Source of the DNA: CALKJU01 sp035326425
GTDB lineage: Bacteria > Pseudomonadota > Alphaproteobacteria > Geminicoccales > Geminicoccaceae
DNA: 64,000 bases
Direction of reading: 5' to 3'
Assembly (NCBI GenBank): GCA_035326425.1
Contig: DAOLFG010000003.1
Location: forward strand, 1 to 64,000
How positions within the stretch are numbered: position 1 is the stretch's first letter; each line of letters starts with the position of its first letter. Below, piece after piece: positions 7,538-15,757 of the stretch. The notes under the pieces were generated by a model. It did no database searches. It worked only from the letters and a program-made list of their open reading frames with translations, and was not told the DNA's origin. A program made the position numbers and the translations under genes.

Positions 7538-7695
7538 CAGCGGTCTCCGGCACGGCTACGGGGGCCGATCGTCGGTTGGGGCCTTAGCAGAAAGCCAGCC
7601 CCGCCTCAAACGACCGAGTGTCGCGGAAAATAGCCTTCGCCGCGAAGGGCTCGCCGCCTATAGATGAAGTGTCGCAGCAACTCGCCGTCGCCACC

Positions 7696-8202
7696 ATGCC
7701 CCTGCCCGCCCTCCGTCGCCTCGCCCTCGCCGCATGGCTGCTGCTGGCGGCCACGACCGTGTCGGCCCAATCGGTGGCGGTAGGTCCCTCGGGCCTGCCG
7801 CTGCCGCGCTTCGTCAGCCTCGCCGAGCCCGAGGTCAACGCCCGCACCGGCCCCGGCCGCGAGTACCCGATCCGCTGGCTCTACCTGCGGCGCGACCTGC
7901 CGGTGAAGATCGTCGAGGAGCACGATGTCTGGCGCAAGATCCTCGACCCCGAGGGCGGCGAGGGCTGGGTGCATTCGCAGCTGCTCACCAGCCGGCGCAA
8001 CGTGATGATCATGGGCGGCACCGAGGACCTGCATCGCACCGCCAGCGGCGATTCCCGCGTCGTGCTGCGCGCCGAGGCCGGCGTCGTCGGGCGCCTGCTG
8101 GACTGCCAGCCCGAATGGTGCCTGATCGAGATCGACGCCAAGCGCGGCTGGGTGCGGCGCGGCGCCATCTGGGGCGTGCTCGACGACGAGATGCGCGGCT
8201 GA
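7696..8202 (+). CDS. Exported SH3-like domain protein (DUF1058 type)
   Basis: A 168-residue precursor. Residues 1-25 form a Sec signal peptide (RRLALAAWLLLAATTVSAQS). The mature part has a bacterial SH3 domain with VNARTGPGREYPIRWLY, DVWRKILDPEGGEGWVHSQL and a second, weaker repeat ending CLIEIDAKRGWVRRGAIWG. Such periplasmic SH3 domains bind cell-wall or protein ligands. I placed the start at ATG 7696 because it directly precedes the signal peptide; an upstream in-frame start at 7618 would add 26 residues without similarity. Confidence 0.85.
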   Translation: MPLPALRRLALAAWLLLAATTVSAQSVAVGPSGLPLPRFVSLAEPEVNARTGPGREYPIRWLYLRRDLPVKIVEEHDVWRKILDPEGGEGWVHSQLLTSRRNVMIMGGTEDLHRTASGDSRVVLRAEAGVVGRLLDCQPEWCLIEIDAKRGWVRRGAIWGVLDDEMRG

Positions 8203-8239
8203 CGAGCCGCCGGCGGCCGCCCGCCCGAGGGGCCACCCG

Positions 8240-9514
8240 TCATCGGCCGCCGGCCTCGCCCGGCCGCAGCACCGCCATCGCCGCCTCCGGACCGAACAGA
8301 ATCTCGACGATCCTGGCGCGGTCCATGGCCCCGAGATCGGACGGCCCGGCCGAGACCGGTCCCACGAACAGCGGTCGCGCCTGGCCCAGCGTCCGGTCGA
8401 CCGTGTCGCCGATGCCGAGCTCGCGTCCGGCCATGCCGATACGGCGGACGGCGCGCGCCGCCTCCTCGGCCTCGGCCACGAGATTGTCGGGTGCCGCCTG
8501 GTCGGCGCGGAGCTGCGCAAACTGCTGCGGCAGGGCGCCCACCACCACCTCGGCCAGATGGCTGCCGATGCTGCGCGCGACCTTGCCGCGAATGTCCCGC
8601 AAGGTGGCGCGGTCGATGCCGAGCCGGCTCGAGCCGCCTTCGAGCGAGCGCACCCAGCTCACCGTCCGCTCGATGCCGTCGGCCGCCGCCGCCAGCGCCC
8701 GGCCCTGCCTCGCGGTCGCCGGCGGCGGCACCAGCTCGGCGAGGCAGGCTGCCGAGGCCCGTGCCACCAGCGGCTCGACCTCGCGCGCCGGCATCAGGAG
8801 CTCGGCAGCGAACGGCAGGTCGAGGACCGTGGCCGGGCTGGCGGTGCGCGCCAGCAGCAGATGGAACAGCAGCTCCAGGAGCTGCGGGCCGCCGGCGCGG
8901 CCGAAGCGGATCAGATCGAGCGCCGCCCGGCGCTCGTCGTCGATCAGCTCCGGCATCGGCCGCGGCGGCAGCCGCCACAGCAGCGGCACCACGGCGGGTG
9001 CGACGTTGAGCAGCAGACCGACCGACCGCATCTGCTCGGCCAGGGCCCGATCGGCCGAGGGTGTCGATTCGACGGTCGCCAGATACCGGTGGAGCGCTGC
9101 CGAAGCCGCCGGCCAGAGCTCCTGGCCCAGCGCCAGCACAGCCCCCTGCTCGTTCATGAACCGGCCGCGCCCCCCCGCCCTGGCGCGTGCGACGAGATCG
9201 GGGGCCAGGCCCGGCAGGATGGCGGCATGCAGCTCGCCCAGCCTCGCACGGTCGATCCGGCCACGCCCGGCCACCCAGGAATCGGGTGGCACCAGCAAGT
9301 CCTCGAAGGGCAGCGTCACCAGCCGGCGCAGGCCGATCGAGCGGATCGGCCGCAGCACCGCCAGGCGCGGCCGCACCCTCGCCACCGCCTCGTCCAACGA
9401 GCCGCGCTCCTCCAGCGACTCGATGAGGCGCAGCGCCTTGAGCAACGGCCCGTCGCCGGCCTCCTGCAACAGGCCTTCCACGCCCAGCAGCAGGCGGTTC
9501 TCGATGCCGTTCAT
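8240..9514 (-). CDS. Unrecognised protein, second gene of an overlapping pair
   Basis: I do not recognise this 424-residue protein. It is mostly helical, rich in Ala, Leu and Arg, with no signal peptide and no convincing membrane segment. Segments that look conserved are RPIRSIGLRRLVTLPFEDLL near residue 55 and LVARASAACLAELVPPP near residue 250. The ATG at 9514 overlaps the stop of the upstream unknown gene (ATGA), so the two are co-translated. The position behind ccmI could mean a link to cytochrome maturation or mere proximity. The open reading frame is long and has strong third-position GC, so it is almost certainly real. Confidence 0.75.
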   Translation of the reverse strand: MNGIENRLLLGVEGLLQEAGDGPLLKALRLIESLEERGSLDEAVARVRPRLAVLRPIRSIGLRRLVTLPFEDLLVPPDSWVAGRGRIDRARLGELHAAILPGLAPDLVARARAGGRGRFMNEQGAVLALGQELWPAASAALHRYLATVESTPSADRALAEQMRSVGLLLNVAPAVVPLLWRLPPRPMPELIDDERRAALDLIRFGRAGGPQLLELLFHLLLARTASPATVLDLPFAAELLMPAREVEPLVARASAACLAELVPPPATARQGRALAAAADGIERTVSWVRSLEGGSSRLGIDRATLRDIRGKVARSIGSHLAEVVVGALPQQFAQLRADQAAPDNLVAEAEEAARAVRRIGMAGRELGIGDTVDRTLGQARPLFVGPVSAGPSDLGAMDRARIVEILFGPEAAMAVLRPGEAGGR

Positions 9515-10611
9515 GCCAGCACCGCCCGCAACGCCTCGTTGCGGCCGATGGCACGCGCCATCGCCGCCGGGCTGCGGCTGTCGTCGCGGCCTCGCAGCCA
9601 GCGCCTGGCGTGCAGCCGCTCCTCGGCCGGGGCCGCGTCGCCGCCGACCTCGGTCGGCACGCTCGGCACCAGGGATTCGATGCGGGCCAGCGTGACGCGC
9701 TGCGCCGAGCGATCCTCGCTGGTCGCCTGGTCCCAACTGGCGCAGATATAGGGCCAGCCGTCGAGCAGCCAGTCGGGCAGCGCCAGCCGCGCCACCACCA
9801 CCTCGGGGTCGGCCAGCCACTGGCGGACCAGCTGCGGCGTGGCGTCGAGCGCCATCCAGAGACGCTGCAGGCAGGTCCTGGCGCGTGACAGCGTGGTGTC
9901 GGCGCAGGTCGCGATCAGCTCGACGCCGGGCCGACGGTCCTCCGGCTCCAGCAACGCCCAGGCCCGCACCTCGGAGGCGAAGCGGTCCAGGGCCTCGATC
10001 GTCCGGCTCGCCCGGCTCTCGAAGAGGCCGTCGGCCAGGCCCACCGGCACCACATGCCGGGCGATCTCGTCCAGGCAGGCGGCGAGCCTGCCCTGGGAGG
10101 TCTCCAGTGCCGGCGCCACCTCCGCCAGGGCGGCGCGCATCGACTCGCGGGTGCGGTCGTCATCGGCATCCAGCGCCCGCCTGTCCAGCTCGGACCGCAC
10201 CGTGCGCTTCAGCAGCCCGGCGGCGAGGAGGCATGCCGCCTGCGCCTGCTCGCGCGCCTCGCGCTGCTCGGCCTCGGCGACGGCGTGCGCGGCCTCCCGT
10301 CCGGCGGACCCGGCCGCGGCGGTCCGGCGCGCCGCGCCGCGTACCGTCGCGGGCGACAGTGCCGGCAGGCAGCGCACCGCCTCCAGCAGCAGCCGATCGT
10401 GCAGGGTCAGGCGCAGCGAATCGACGACCTTCTCCGCCGGCAGGACGTACCAGCCGCGTCCGCCGGAAGGGTTGGCGACGATCAGCTCGACAGCGGGCGG
10501 CCGGACCGCCCGGACCCGCGCCTGCGCCAGGGCGGGCGTTGTGAACGGAACGGCAACGCCGCGTTCCTGGAACGTCGACGGGCGGCAGGAGGTGGCGGTC
10601 GGCGCGGCCAA
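9511..10611 (-). CDS. Unrecognised helical protein, first gene of an overlapping pair
   Basis: I do not recognise this roughly 366-residue cytoplasmic protein. It has a helix-rich Ala/Glu/Arg stretch (AEAEQREAREQAQAACLLAA) near residues 115-135, likely a coiled coil, and a Trp-containing part (LALPDWLLDGWPYICASWDQ) near residue 285. The start is uncertain: no ATG fits, and the frame is open back into ccmI. I propose TTG at 10611, which has GAGGG six bases upstream and leaves 68 bases after ccmI. It overlaps the following unknown gene by four bases. Confidence 0.65.
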   Translation of the reverse strand: MAAPTATSCRPSTFQERGVAVPFTTPALAQARVRAVRPPAVELIVANPSGGRGWYVLPAEKVVDSLRLTLHDRLLLEAVRCLPALSPATVRGAARRTAAAGSAGREAAHAVAEAEQREAREQAQAACLLAAGLLKRTVRSELDRRALDADDDRTRESMRAALAEVAPALETSQGRLAACLDEIARHVVPVGLADGLFESRASRTIEALDRFASEVRAWALLEPEDRRPGVELIATCADTTLSRARTCLQRLWMALDATPQLVRQWLADPEVVVARLALPDWLLDGWPYICASWDQATSEDRSAQRVTLARIESLVPSVPTEVGGDAAPAEERLHARRWLRGRDDSRSPAAMARAIGRNEALRAVLA

Positions 10612-10679
10612 GTGGCCCTCGGGTTGGAAACGGGTCGCGCCAGTCTGCAACGGCGAGGTTAACGGGCCGTTAGCGACGG

Positions 10680-12047
10680 TCAGCCCGGCGCCAGGAACCG
10701 CTCGATCAGCGCTCTCAGCTCGATGGTCTCGGCACGGCCCGGGTCGAGCTGCGCCAGCATCCGGTCCCAGCGCTGGCGCGCTTCGGCCGGCCGGCCCTGC
10801 TGCCAGTCGCGCAGGCCCAGGAACCACAGCGCCTCGGCATCGTCGGGACGGATGGCCGCCGCCTTCTCGTAGAGGGCTGCGGCGGCATCGCCGACCTCGG
10901 GTGCGCCCTCGGCGACCTCGGGCCCCAGCAGGACACCGGCCTTGCCCTTCAGCAGGGCGGGATCCTCGGGCGCGAGGGCCAGCGCCCGGTCCCAGGCCGA
11001 GAGTGCCGCCTCCCGCTCGCCGAGCACCCCCCTAGCCTGGGCCAGCCGCGACCATCCCTCGACATCGCCGCCATCGGCCTCGAGCCGCGCCTGCAGGCCG
11101 TCGACCATCTCGCGGATGCGGTCCTGGCGCTGCTCGGGCGGCAGGGCGGCGATGGCCGCGGCCCCGGCGGCACCGGGCTGCGGCGCCACTCCCGGCGTCG
11201 CCGCCAGCATGGTCTCGACCTCGATGCCGAGCCGTGCCGCCGCCCCGCGGATCGCTTCCACCATGCCGGCCCGCCAGGGCGCATCGGCCGGAGCCGCCGC
11301 CAGCAGCAACCGCCAGCGCTCGACGGCAGCCCCGACATCGCCGGACTGCGCGGCCGCCAGCCCGAGGTAGTAGCCGATGCGCGGCTGGCCCGGGACGATG
11401 TCGTCGAGCCTGGTCAACAGCGCCAGCGCCTCGGGGGCGATCGTGCCGCCGGCACCGACGATCAGGCTCTCGGCGAGGCCGCCGATCGCCTCGGGCTCGT
11501 CGGGCGCCAGCTCCAGCGCCCTGCGATAGGCGGCAATGGCGGCATCCGGCTGGCCCATCACCATGCGCGACCTACCGAGCATCAGCCAGCCGCGCGGATC
11601 CTGCGGCTCGCGCGCCAGCCGCTCCTCCAGCCGCCCCACCATCGCGGCCACGTCGGGGCCGGGCGTCGGGAGCTCGCGCGACGCCAGGGGCTGGTCCTCG
11701 AGCGCCGGGGTGCCGAGCCCGAGATAGAGCCCGGTGACCAGCAACGGCACGGCCAGGGCGGCCGCCAGGGCCGGCCAGCGGCGGCCGCCGGCGCCCTCCT
11801 CGGTGGAAGACGCCGCGGCGGCCCGCAGGATGCGCCGCTCGACCTCCAGCTTCGCCGCCGCGGCCTCGGCCCCGCCTATCAGGCCGCGCGTCCGATCGCG
11901 CTCGATCTCGGCCAGCTGGTCGCGATAGACGGCGAGATCGAAGCCGACGCGCGGCCGCTCGGGCGGGCGGCGCAGAGCCGGCCAGGCCAGCGCCAGCGCC
12001 GCCATCGAAGCCAGCAGCGCGCAGCCGAGGAGGAGCCCGACGCTCAT
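10680..12047 (-). CDS. ccmI: Cytochrome c maturation protein CcmI
   Basis: A 455-residue CcmI. Residues 1-25 are the first membrane helix; residues 35-75 carry the CcmI signature (FDLAVYRDQLAEIERDRTRG, then LIGGAEAAAAKLEVERRIL), and a second helix lies near residue 95. The periplasmic C-terminal part holds TPR repeats (GWLMLGRSRMVMGQPDAAIA and ALWFLGLRDWQQGRPAEARQ). CcmI presents apocytochrome c to the CcmFH haem-ligation complex. ATG at 12047 overlaps the ccmH stop (ATGA). Last recognised gene of the ccm operon. Confidence 0.93.
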   Translation of the reverse strand: MSVGLLLGCALLASMAALALAWPALRRPPERPRVGFDLAVYRDQLAEIERDRTRGLIGGAEAAAAKLEVERRILRAAAASSTEEGAGGRRWPALAAALAVPLLVTGLYLGLGTPALEDQPLASRELPTPGPDVAAMVGRLEERLAREPQDPRGWLMLGRSRMVMGQPDAAIAAYRRALELAPDEPEAIGGLAESLIVGAGGTIAPEALALLTRLDDIVPGQPRIGYYLGLAAAQSGDVGAAVERWRLLLAAAPADAPWRAGMVEAIRGAAARLGIEVETMLAATPGVAPQPGAAGAAAIAALPPEQRQDRIREMVDGLQARLEADGGDVEGWSRLAQARGVLGEREAALSAWDRALALAPEDPALLKGKAGVLLGPEVAEGAPEVGDAAAALYEKAAAIRPDDAEALWFLGLRDWQQGRPAEARQRWDRMLAQLDPGRAETIELRALIERFLAPG

Positions 12048-12505
12048 CGGTCGCCGGGCTCGGCGAGCAGACGGTCCAGGCGGGCGCGCTCGGCATCGCT
12101 CAACGGCTCGCCGATATTCGTGTGACGCCGCCGGGCCCTCAGCGCCAGCCATGCGCCGGCCGACAGCAGCCCGGCGGCAGGCCCGAGCCAGAGCAGCCAG
12201 GTCGAAGGCCTGAACGGCGGCTCCAGCAGCACGAAGTCGCCGTAGCGCGCGACGAGGAACGCCTTGGCCTCGGCGTCGCTGTCGCCAGCGGTCAGCCGCT
12301 CACGCACCAGCCGGCGCAGATCGCGGGCGAGGTCAGCGTCGGAATCGTCGATCGACTGGTTCTGGCAGACCAGGCAGCGCAGCTCGTGGCCGAGCGCCCG
12401 CGCACGCGCCTCCAGCGCCGGATCGGCCAGCATCTCGTCGGGCGAGGTCGCAGCCAGCGCCGGCACGGCCAACAGCGCCAGCAGGGCGATGGCGGCCGGC
12501 CTCAT
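12044..12505 (-). CDS. ccmH: Cytochrome c maturation protein CcmH
   Basis: A 153-residue membrane-anchored thiol oxidoreductase. Residues 1-19 are a signal peptide; the redox motif LRCLVCQNQSIDDSDADLA gives Cys44 and Cys47; a C-terminal helix (TWLLWLGPAAGLLSAGAWLA) anchors it. CcmH reduces or holds the CxxCH of apocytochrome c before haem attachment. This is the short CcmH, with the TPR part on separate CcmI, as usual in alphaproteobacteria. It overlaps ccmG and ccmI by four bases each. Confidence 0.95.
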   Translation of the reverse strand: MRPAAIALLALLAVPALAATSPDEMLADPALEARARALGHELRCLVCQNQSIDDSDADLARDLRRLVRERLTAGDSDAEAKAFLVARYGDFVLLEPPFRPSTWLLWLGPAAGLLSAGAWLALRARRRHTNIGEPLSDAERARLDRLLAEPGDR

Positions 12506-13029
12506 CGCAGCTTCGCCAATAGCGGGTCGATGACGCGCTCGAGGTCGCGCGGCTGCAGCGGCCCGACATGACGGTAGACGATGCGCCCCCGGCGGTCGAT
12601 CACGTAGGTCTCGGGCACGCCGTAGCTGCCCCATTCGATACCGACCCTGCCCTGGCGGTCGCTGCCGATGCGGGCGAAGGGATCGCCCATCTCCGCCAGG
12701 AAGGCCGCCGCGTCCTCGGGCTCGTCCTTGTAGTTGATGCCCTGGATCGTGACGCCCTGCTGCTTCAGCCGCATCAGCAGCGGATGCTCGATCCGGCAGG
12801 GCGCGCACCAGGAGGCGAAGATGTTGACGAGCTGGGGTCCGGGCTGCAGGTCGGCGGTGGACAGGCCCTGCTCCCGACCCGGCAGCGGCGGCAGCGTGAA
12901 CTGCGGCGCCGGCTTGTCGATCAGCGCCGAGGGCAGTGTGCCGGGATCGCGGGTTAGGCCCACCGCGAGAAAGCCGCCCACCAGCGCGAACAGCGCCAGC
13001 GGTATCAGGTACAGCAGCCGGCGGCTCAC
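12502..13029 (-). CDS. ccmG: Thiol:disulfide interchange protein CcmG/DsbE
   Basis: A 175-residue periplasmic thioredoxin-like protein tethered by one N-terminal helix (residues 4-24). The active site is WCAPC (Cys75, Cys78) and the cis-Pro region is YGVPETYVID. It keeps apocytochrome thiols reduced, taking electrons from CcdA or a DsbD-like protein. The GTG start at 13029 forms a GTGA overlap with the ccmF stop and gives the expected basic MSRRLL N-terminus. Confidence 0.95.
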   Translation of the reverse strand: MSRRLLYLIPLALFALVGGFLAVGLTRDPGTLPSALIDKPAPQFTLPPLPGREQGLSTADLQPGPQLVNIFASWCAPCRIEHPLLMRLKQQGVTIQGINYKDEPEDAAAFLAEMGDPFARIGSDRQGRVGIEWGSYGVPETYVIDRRGRIVYRHVGPLQPRDLERVIDPLLAKLR

Positions 13030-14999
13030 GTGGGGGCGAGCCTCGCCCTGGCAGGTCGGGGTGCGCCGACGCGCAGCCGGCGATCGGTCAGCGACAGCAG
13101 GCCCGCCAGCCCCATCAGCCCGGCGCCGCCCCAGATCCAGAAGGCCAGCGGGTTGTGATAGAGCCGGACCGTCCAGCCGCCGTCCGGCGCGGCGTCGCCC
13201 AACACGAGATAGAGGTCGCGGAACAGCCCGGTGTCGATGCCGGCCTCGGTGGTCGGCATGCCCTCGACAGGGAAGAAGCGCTTCTCCGAGAACAGCTCGG
13301 CCACGAGCTTCCCTCCTCTCGTCACCCGGAAAGTGCCTCGCTGTGCGGTGTAGTTGGGCCCCTGGGCCTGGCTCACGCCGTGGAACTCGACGTCGTAGCC
13401 GGCGAGGTCGACGTGCTGGCCCGGCTGCATCACCAGCAGGCGCTCGCTGCGGCCCGTGGCGACGGAGGTGACGCCCAGGATGACGATGCCGAGGCCGATA
13501 TGCGCCAGCGTCATCGCCCAGGCGGAGCGGGGCAGCCCCCGCGCCCGCGACAGGGTCGAGGCCAAAGGCCCCCGGAACGCCGCCAGCCGGTCGAGCAGCT
13601 CCGACAGCGAGCCGGCGATGGTCCAGACACCGAGCCCGATCCCCAGCGCCGCCAGCGCGCCGTGCGGGCTCCGCAGCCAGAGATGCAGCAGGCAGGCGGC
13701 AACGCCGCAGGCGGCGGCGATCCACAGCCGCGGCAGCACCGCCGCGAGGTCGCCGCGCTTCCAGGCCAGCATCGAGCCGATCGGCAGCGCCAGCAGCAGC
13801 GGCATGGCCAGCGGCACGAAGGTGGCGTTGTAGAACGGCGGCCCGACCGAGATCTTGGCCCCTCCCACCGCTTCGAGCGCCAGCGGATAGAGCGTGCCGA
13901 GCAGCACGGTGGCGGCGGCGGTCGCCAGCAGCAGGTTGTTCAGCAGCAGCCCGCCCTCGCGCGAGATCGGCGCGAACACGCCGCCGCCCTGCAGCGACGG
14001 CGCCCGCCAGGCATAGAGCGCCAGTGAGCCGCCCACGGCGACGACCAGCAGGGCCAGGATGAAGACGCCGCGCGCCGGATCGCTGGCGAAGGAATGCACC
14101 GAGGTCAGCACGCCCGAGCGGACGAGGAAGGTGCCGAGCAGCGACAGCGAGAAGGCGACGATGGCGAGCAGGATGGTCCAGCTCTTCAGCGTGTCGCGCT
14201 TCTCGACGACGATCGCCGAGTGTAGCAGGGCGGTGCCGACCAGCCACGGCATGAACGAGGCGTTCTCGACCGGATCCCAGAACCAGAAGCCACCCCAGCC
14301 CAGCTCGTAATAGGCCCACCACGAGCCGAGCGCGATCCCGATGGTCAGCGCCGACCAGGCCGCCAGCGTCCACGGCCGTACCCAGCGCGCCCAGGTCGGA
14401 TCGACCCGGCCCTCGATCAGGGCGGCGATGGCGAACGAGTAGGTCGTGGAGAGGCCGACATAGCCCAGGTAGAGCATGGGCGGGTGCATGGCGAGGCCGG
14501 GGTCCTGCAGGATCGGGTTCAGGCCCTGGCCGTCGAGCGGCGCCGGGTCGAGCCGCAGGAACGGGTTCGAGGTGAACAGCACGAAGGCCAGGAAGGCGGC
14601 GCCGATCAGCCCCTGCACCGACAGGACGCGGGCGCGGAACTCGTCGGGCAGGTTGCTGCCGAACAACGCGACGGCCGCCCCGAAGAGCGCCAGGATCCAG
14701 ACCCACAGGACCAGCGAGCCCTCGTGGTTTCCCCAGGCCCCGCTGATCTTGTAGAGCAGCGGCTTGCTCGAATGCGAGCCGCCGGCGACCAGCGCCACCG
14801 AGAAGTCCGAGACCACGAAGGCGTGGACCAGCGCCGCGAAGGCCAGGGTCAACGCCATGAGCTGTGCCGTGGCGGCGCTCGGCGCCAGCGCCATCAGCAC
14901 CGGGTCGCGGCGCGAGGCTCCCCATAGCGGCAGCGTGCCCTGGACGAGGGCGAGGCCGAAGGCCAGGACCAGGGCGTAGTGGCCGAGTTCGGCGATCAA
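13026..14999 (-). CDS. ccmF: Haem lyase subunit CcmF
   Basis: A 657-residue polytopic membrane protein. The tryptophan-rich WWD domain is visible as GWGGFWFWDPVENASFMPWL near residue 235, and family segments such as NHEGSLVLWVWILALFG lie near residue 93. CcmF joins haem delivered by CcmE to the apocytochrome CxxCH together with CcmH and CcmI. The start is TTG at 14999, overlapping the ccmE stop (TTGA); no ATG fits the conserved N-terminus (IAELGHYALVLAFGLALVQ). Confidence 0.95.
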   Translation of the reverse strand: MIAELGHYALVLAFGLALVQGTLPLWGASRRDPVLMALAPSAATAQLMALTLAFAALVHAFVVSDFSVALVAGGSHSSKPLLYKISGAWGNHEGSLVLWVWILALFGAAVALFGSNLPDEFRARVLSVQGLIGAAFLAFVLFTSNPFLRLDPAPLDGQGLNPILQDPGLAMHPPMLYLGYVGLSTTYSFAIAALIEGRVDPTWARWVRPWTLAAWSALTIGIALGSWWAYYELGWGGFWFWDPVENASFMPWLVGTALLHSAIVVEKRDTLKSWTILLAIVAFSLSLLGTFLVRSGVLTSVHSFASDPARGVFILALLVVAVGGSLALYAWRAPSLQGGGVFAPISREGGLLLNNLLLATAAATVLLGTLYPLALEAVGGAKISVGPPFYNATFVPLAMPLLLALPIGSMLAWKRGDLAAVLPRLWIAAACGVAACLLHLWLRSPHGALAALGIGLGVWTIAGSLSELLDRLAAFRGPLASTLSRARGLPRSAWAMTLAHIGLGIVILGVTSVATGRSERLLVMQPGQHVDLAGYDVEFHGVSQAQGPNYTAQRGTFRVTRGGKLVAELFSEKRFFPVEGMPTTEAGIDTGLFRDLYLVLGDAAPDGGWTVRLYHNPLAFWIWGGAGLMGLAGLLSLTDRRLRVGAPRPARARLAPT

Positions 15000-15445
15000 G
15001 GTTTCTGCCCGCCTTCCTGCCAGAAGCCGGCGCGCTTCACCGCCTCGGCGACCTCCTTGGGCATGTAGCTCTCGTCGTGCTTGGCCAGGACCTCGTCGGC
15101 GGCGAACACGCCATCCGGCCGCAGCATTCCCTGGGCCACGATCCCCTGCCCTTCGCGGAAGAGGTCCGGCAGGATGCCGGCATAGACGACCTCGACCTCG
15201 GCCGCGGTGTCGGTCAAAGCGAAGCGGACCTCGTGGCCTTGTCCGCGCTCGACGCTGCCGGCGACGACGAGGCCGCCGATACGGAACCGCCTGCCCTCCT
15301 CGACCTGACGCGAGGCGATCTCCGAGGGCGTCACGAAGAAGGAGATGCTGTCGCCCAGCGCCGCCAGCACGAGCGCCGTGGCGCTGCCGATCAGCACCAG
15401 GGCCAATGCGACCAGGATCAGCCGCTGTCGCTTGTGAAGACGCAT
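14996..15445 (-). CDS. ccmE: Haem chaperone CcmE
   Basis: A 149-residue periplasmic protein with a single N-terminal anchor (residues 9-30) and an OB-fold. The covalent haem ligand His123 is in the LAKHDESYMP motif with Tyr127. CcmE receives haem from CcmABCD and passes it to CcmF. ATG at 15445 starts seven bases after the ccmD stop. Confidence 0.95.
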   Translation of the reverse strand: MRLHKRQRLILVALALVLIGSATALVLAALGDSISFFVTPSEIASRQVEEGRRFRIGGLVVAGSVERGQGHEVRFALTDTAAEVEVVYAGILPDLFREGQGIVAQGMLRPDGVFAADEVLAKHDESYMPKEVAEAVKRAGFWQEGGQKP

Positions 15446-15452
15446 GAGCTGC

Positions 15453-15686
15453 TCAGACGGCTCCGCCGACGCCAGGGCCGGCGGCGACCTCGCGCCGGGG
15501 TGTCAGCCGCGGCGCAGGGCGCGCGCGGCTGCCGCGCAGACGCTCGCGCAAGGCCGCGAGCTCGGCTTCGCGCTGGCGCGACATCCGCAGGCTCTGCCAC
15601 AACAGGCCCAGCAGCACGAGCAGCGTCAGCCCGAAGGCCGGCCAGACATAGGCGGCATAGCCTCCCATGGCGAGGAATGCGTCCAC
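15453..15686 (-). CDS. ccmD: Haem exporter protein CcmD
   Basis: A small single-helix protein of about 77 residues. The family signature AMGGYAAYVWPAFGLTLLVL forms the membrane helix, followed by a basic coiled segment (RMSRQREAELAALRERLRG). CcmD releases haem-loaded CcmE from CcmABC. I chose GTG at 15686 because it gives the usual MDAFLAMGGY start and has GGAGG about eleven bases upstream; a longer start at 15734 is possible. First gene of this ccm operon; ccmA, ccmB and ccmC are not in the window. Confidence 0.85.
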   Translation of the reverse strand: MDAFLAMGGYAAYVWPAFGLTLLVLLGLLWQSLRMSRQREAELAALRERLRGSRARPAPRLTPRREVAAGPGVGGAV

Positions 15687-15757
15687 CGAAAGTCCAGCCT
15701 CCACCGCGACGTGGCTCCTGCCCAGGCTCGCCATGCATGTGCTAACAGGCGGTCAGG

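Noticed and set aside
8195..8210. Hairpin GCGGCT-GACG-AGCCGC at the end of the SH3 protein gene
   Set aside because: Only 6 bp, includes the stop codon, no T-tract; such short GC dyads are frequent here by chance.
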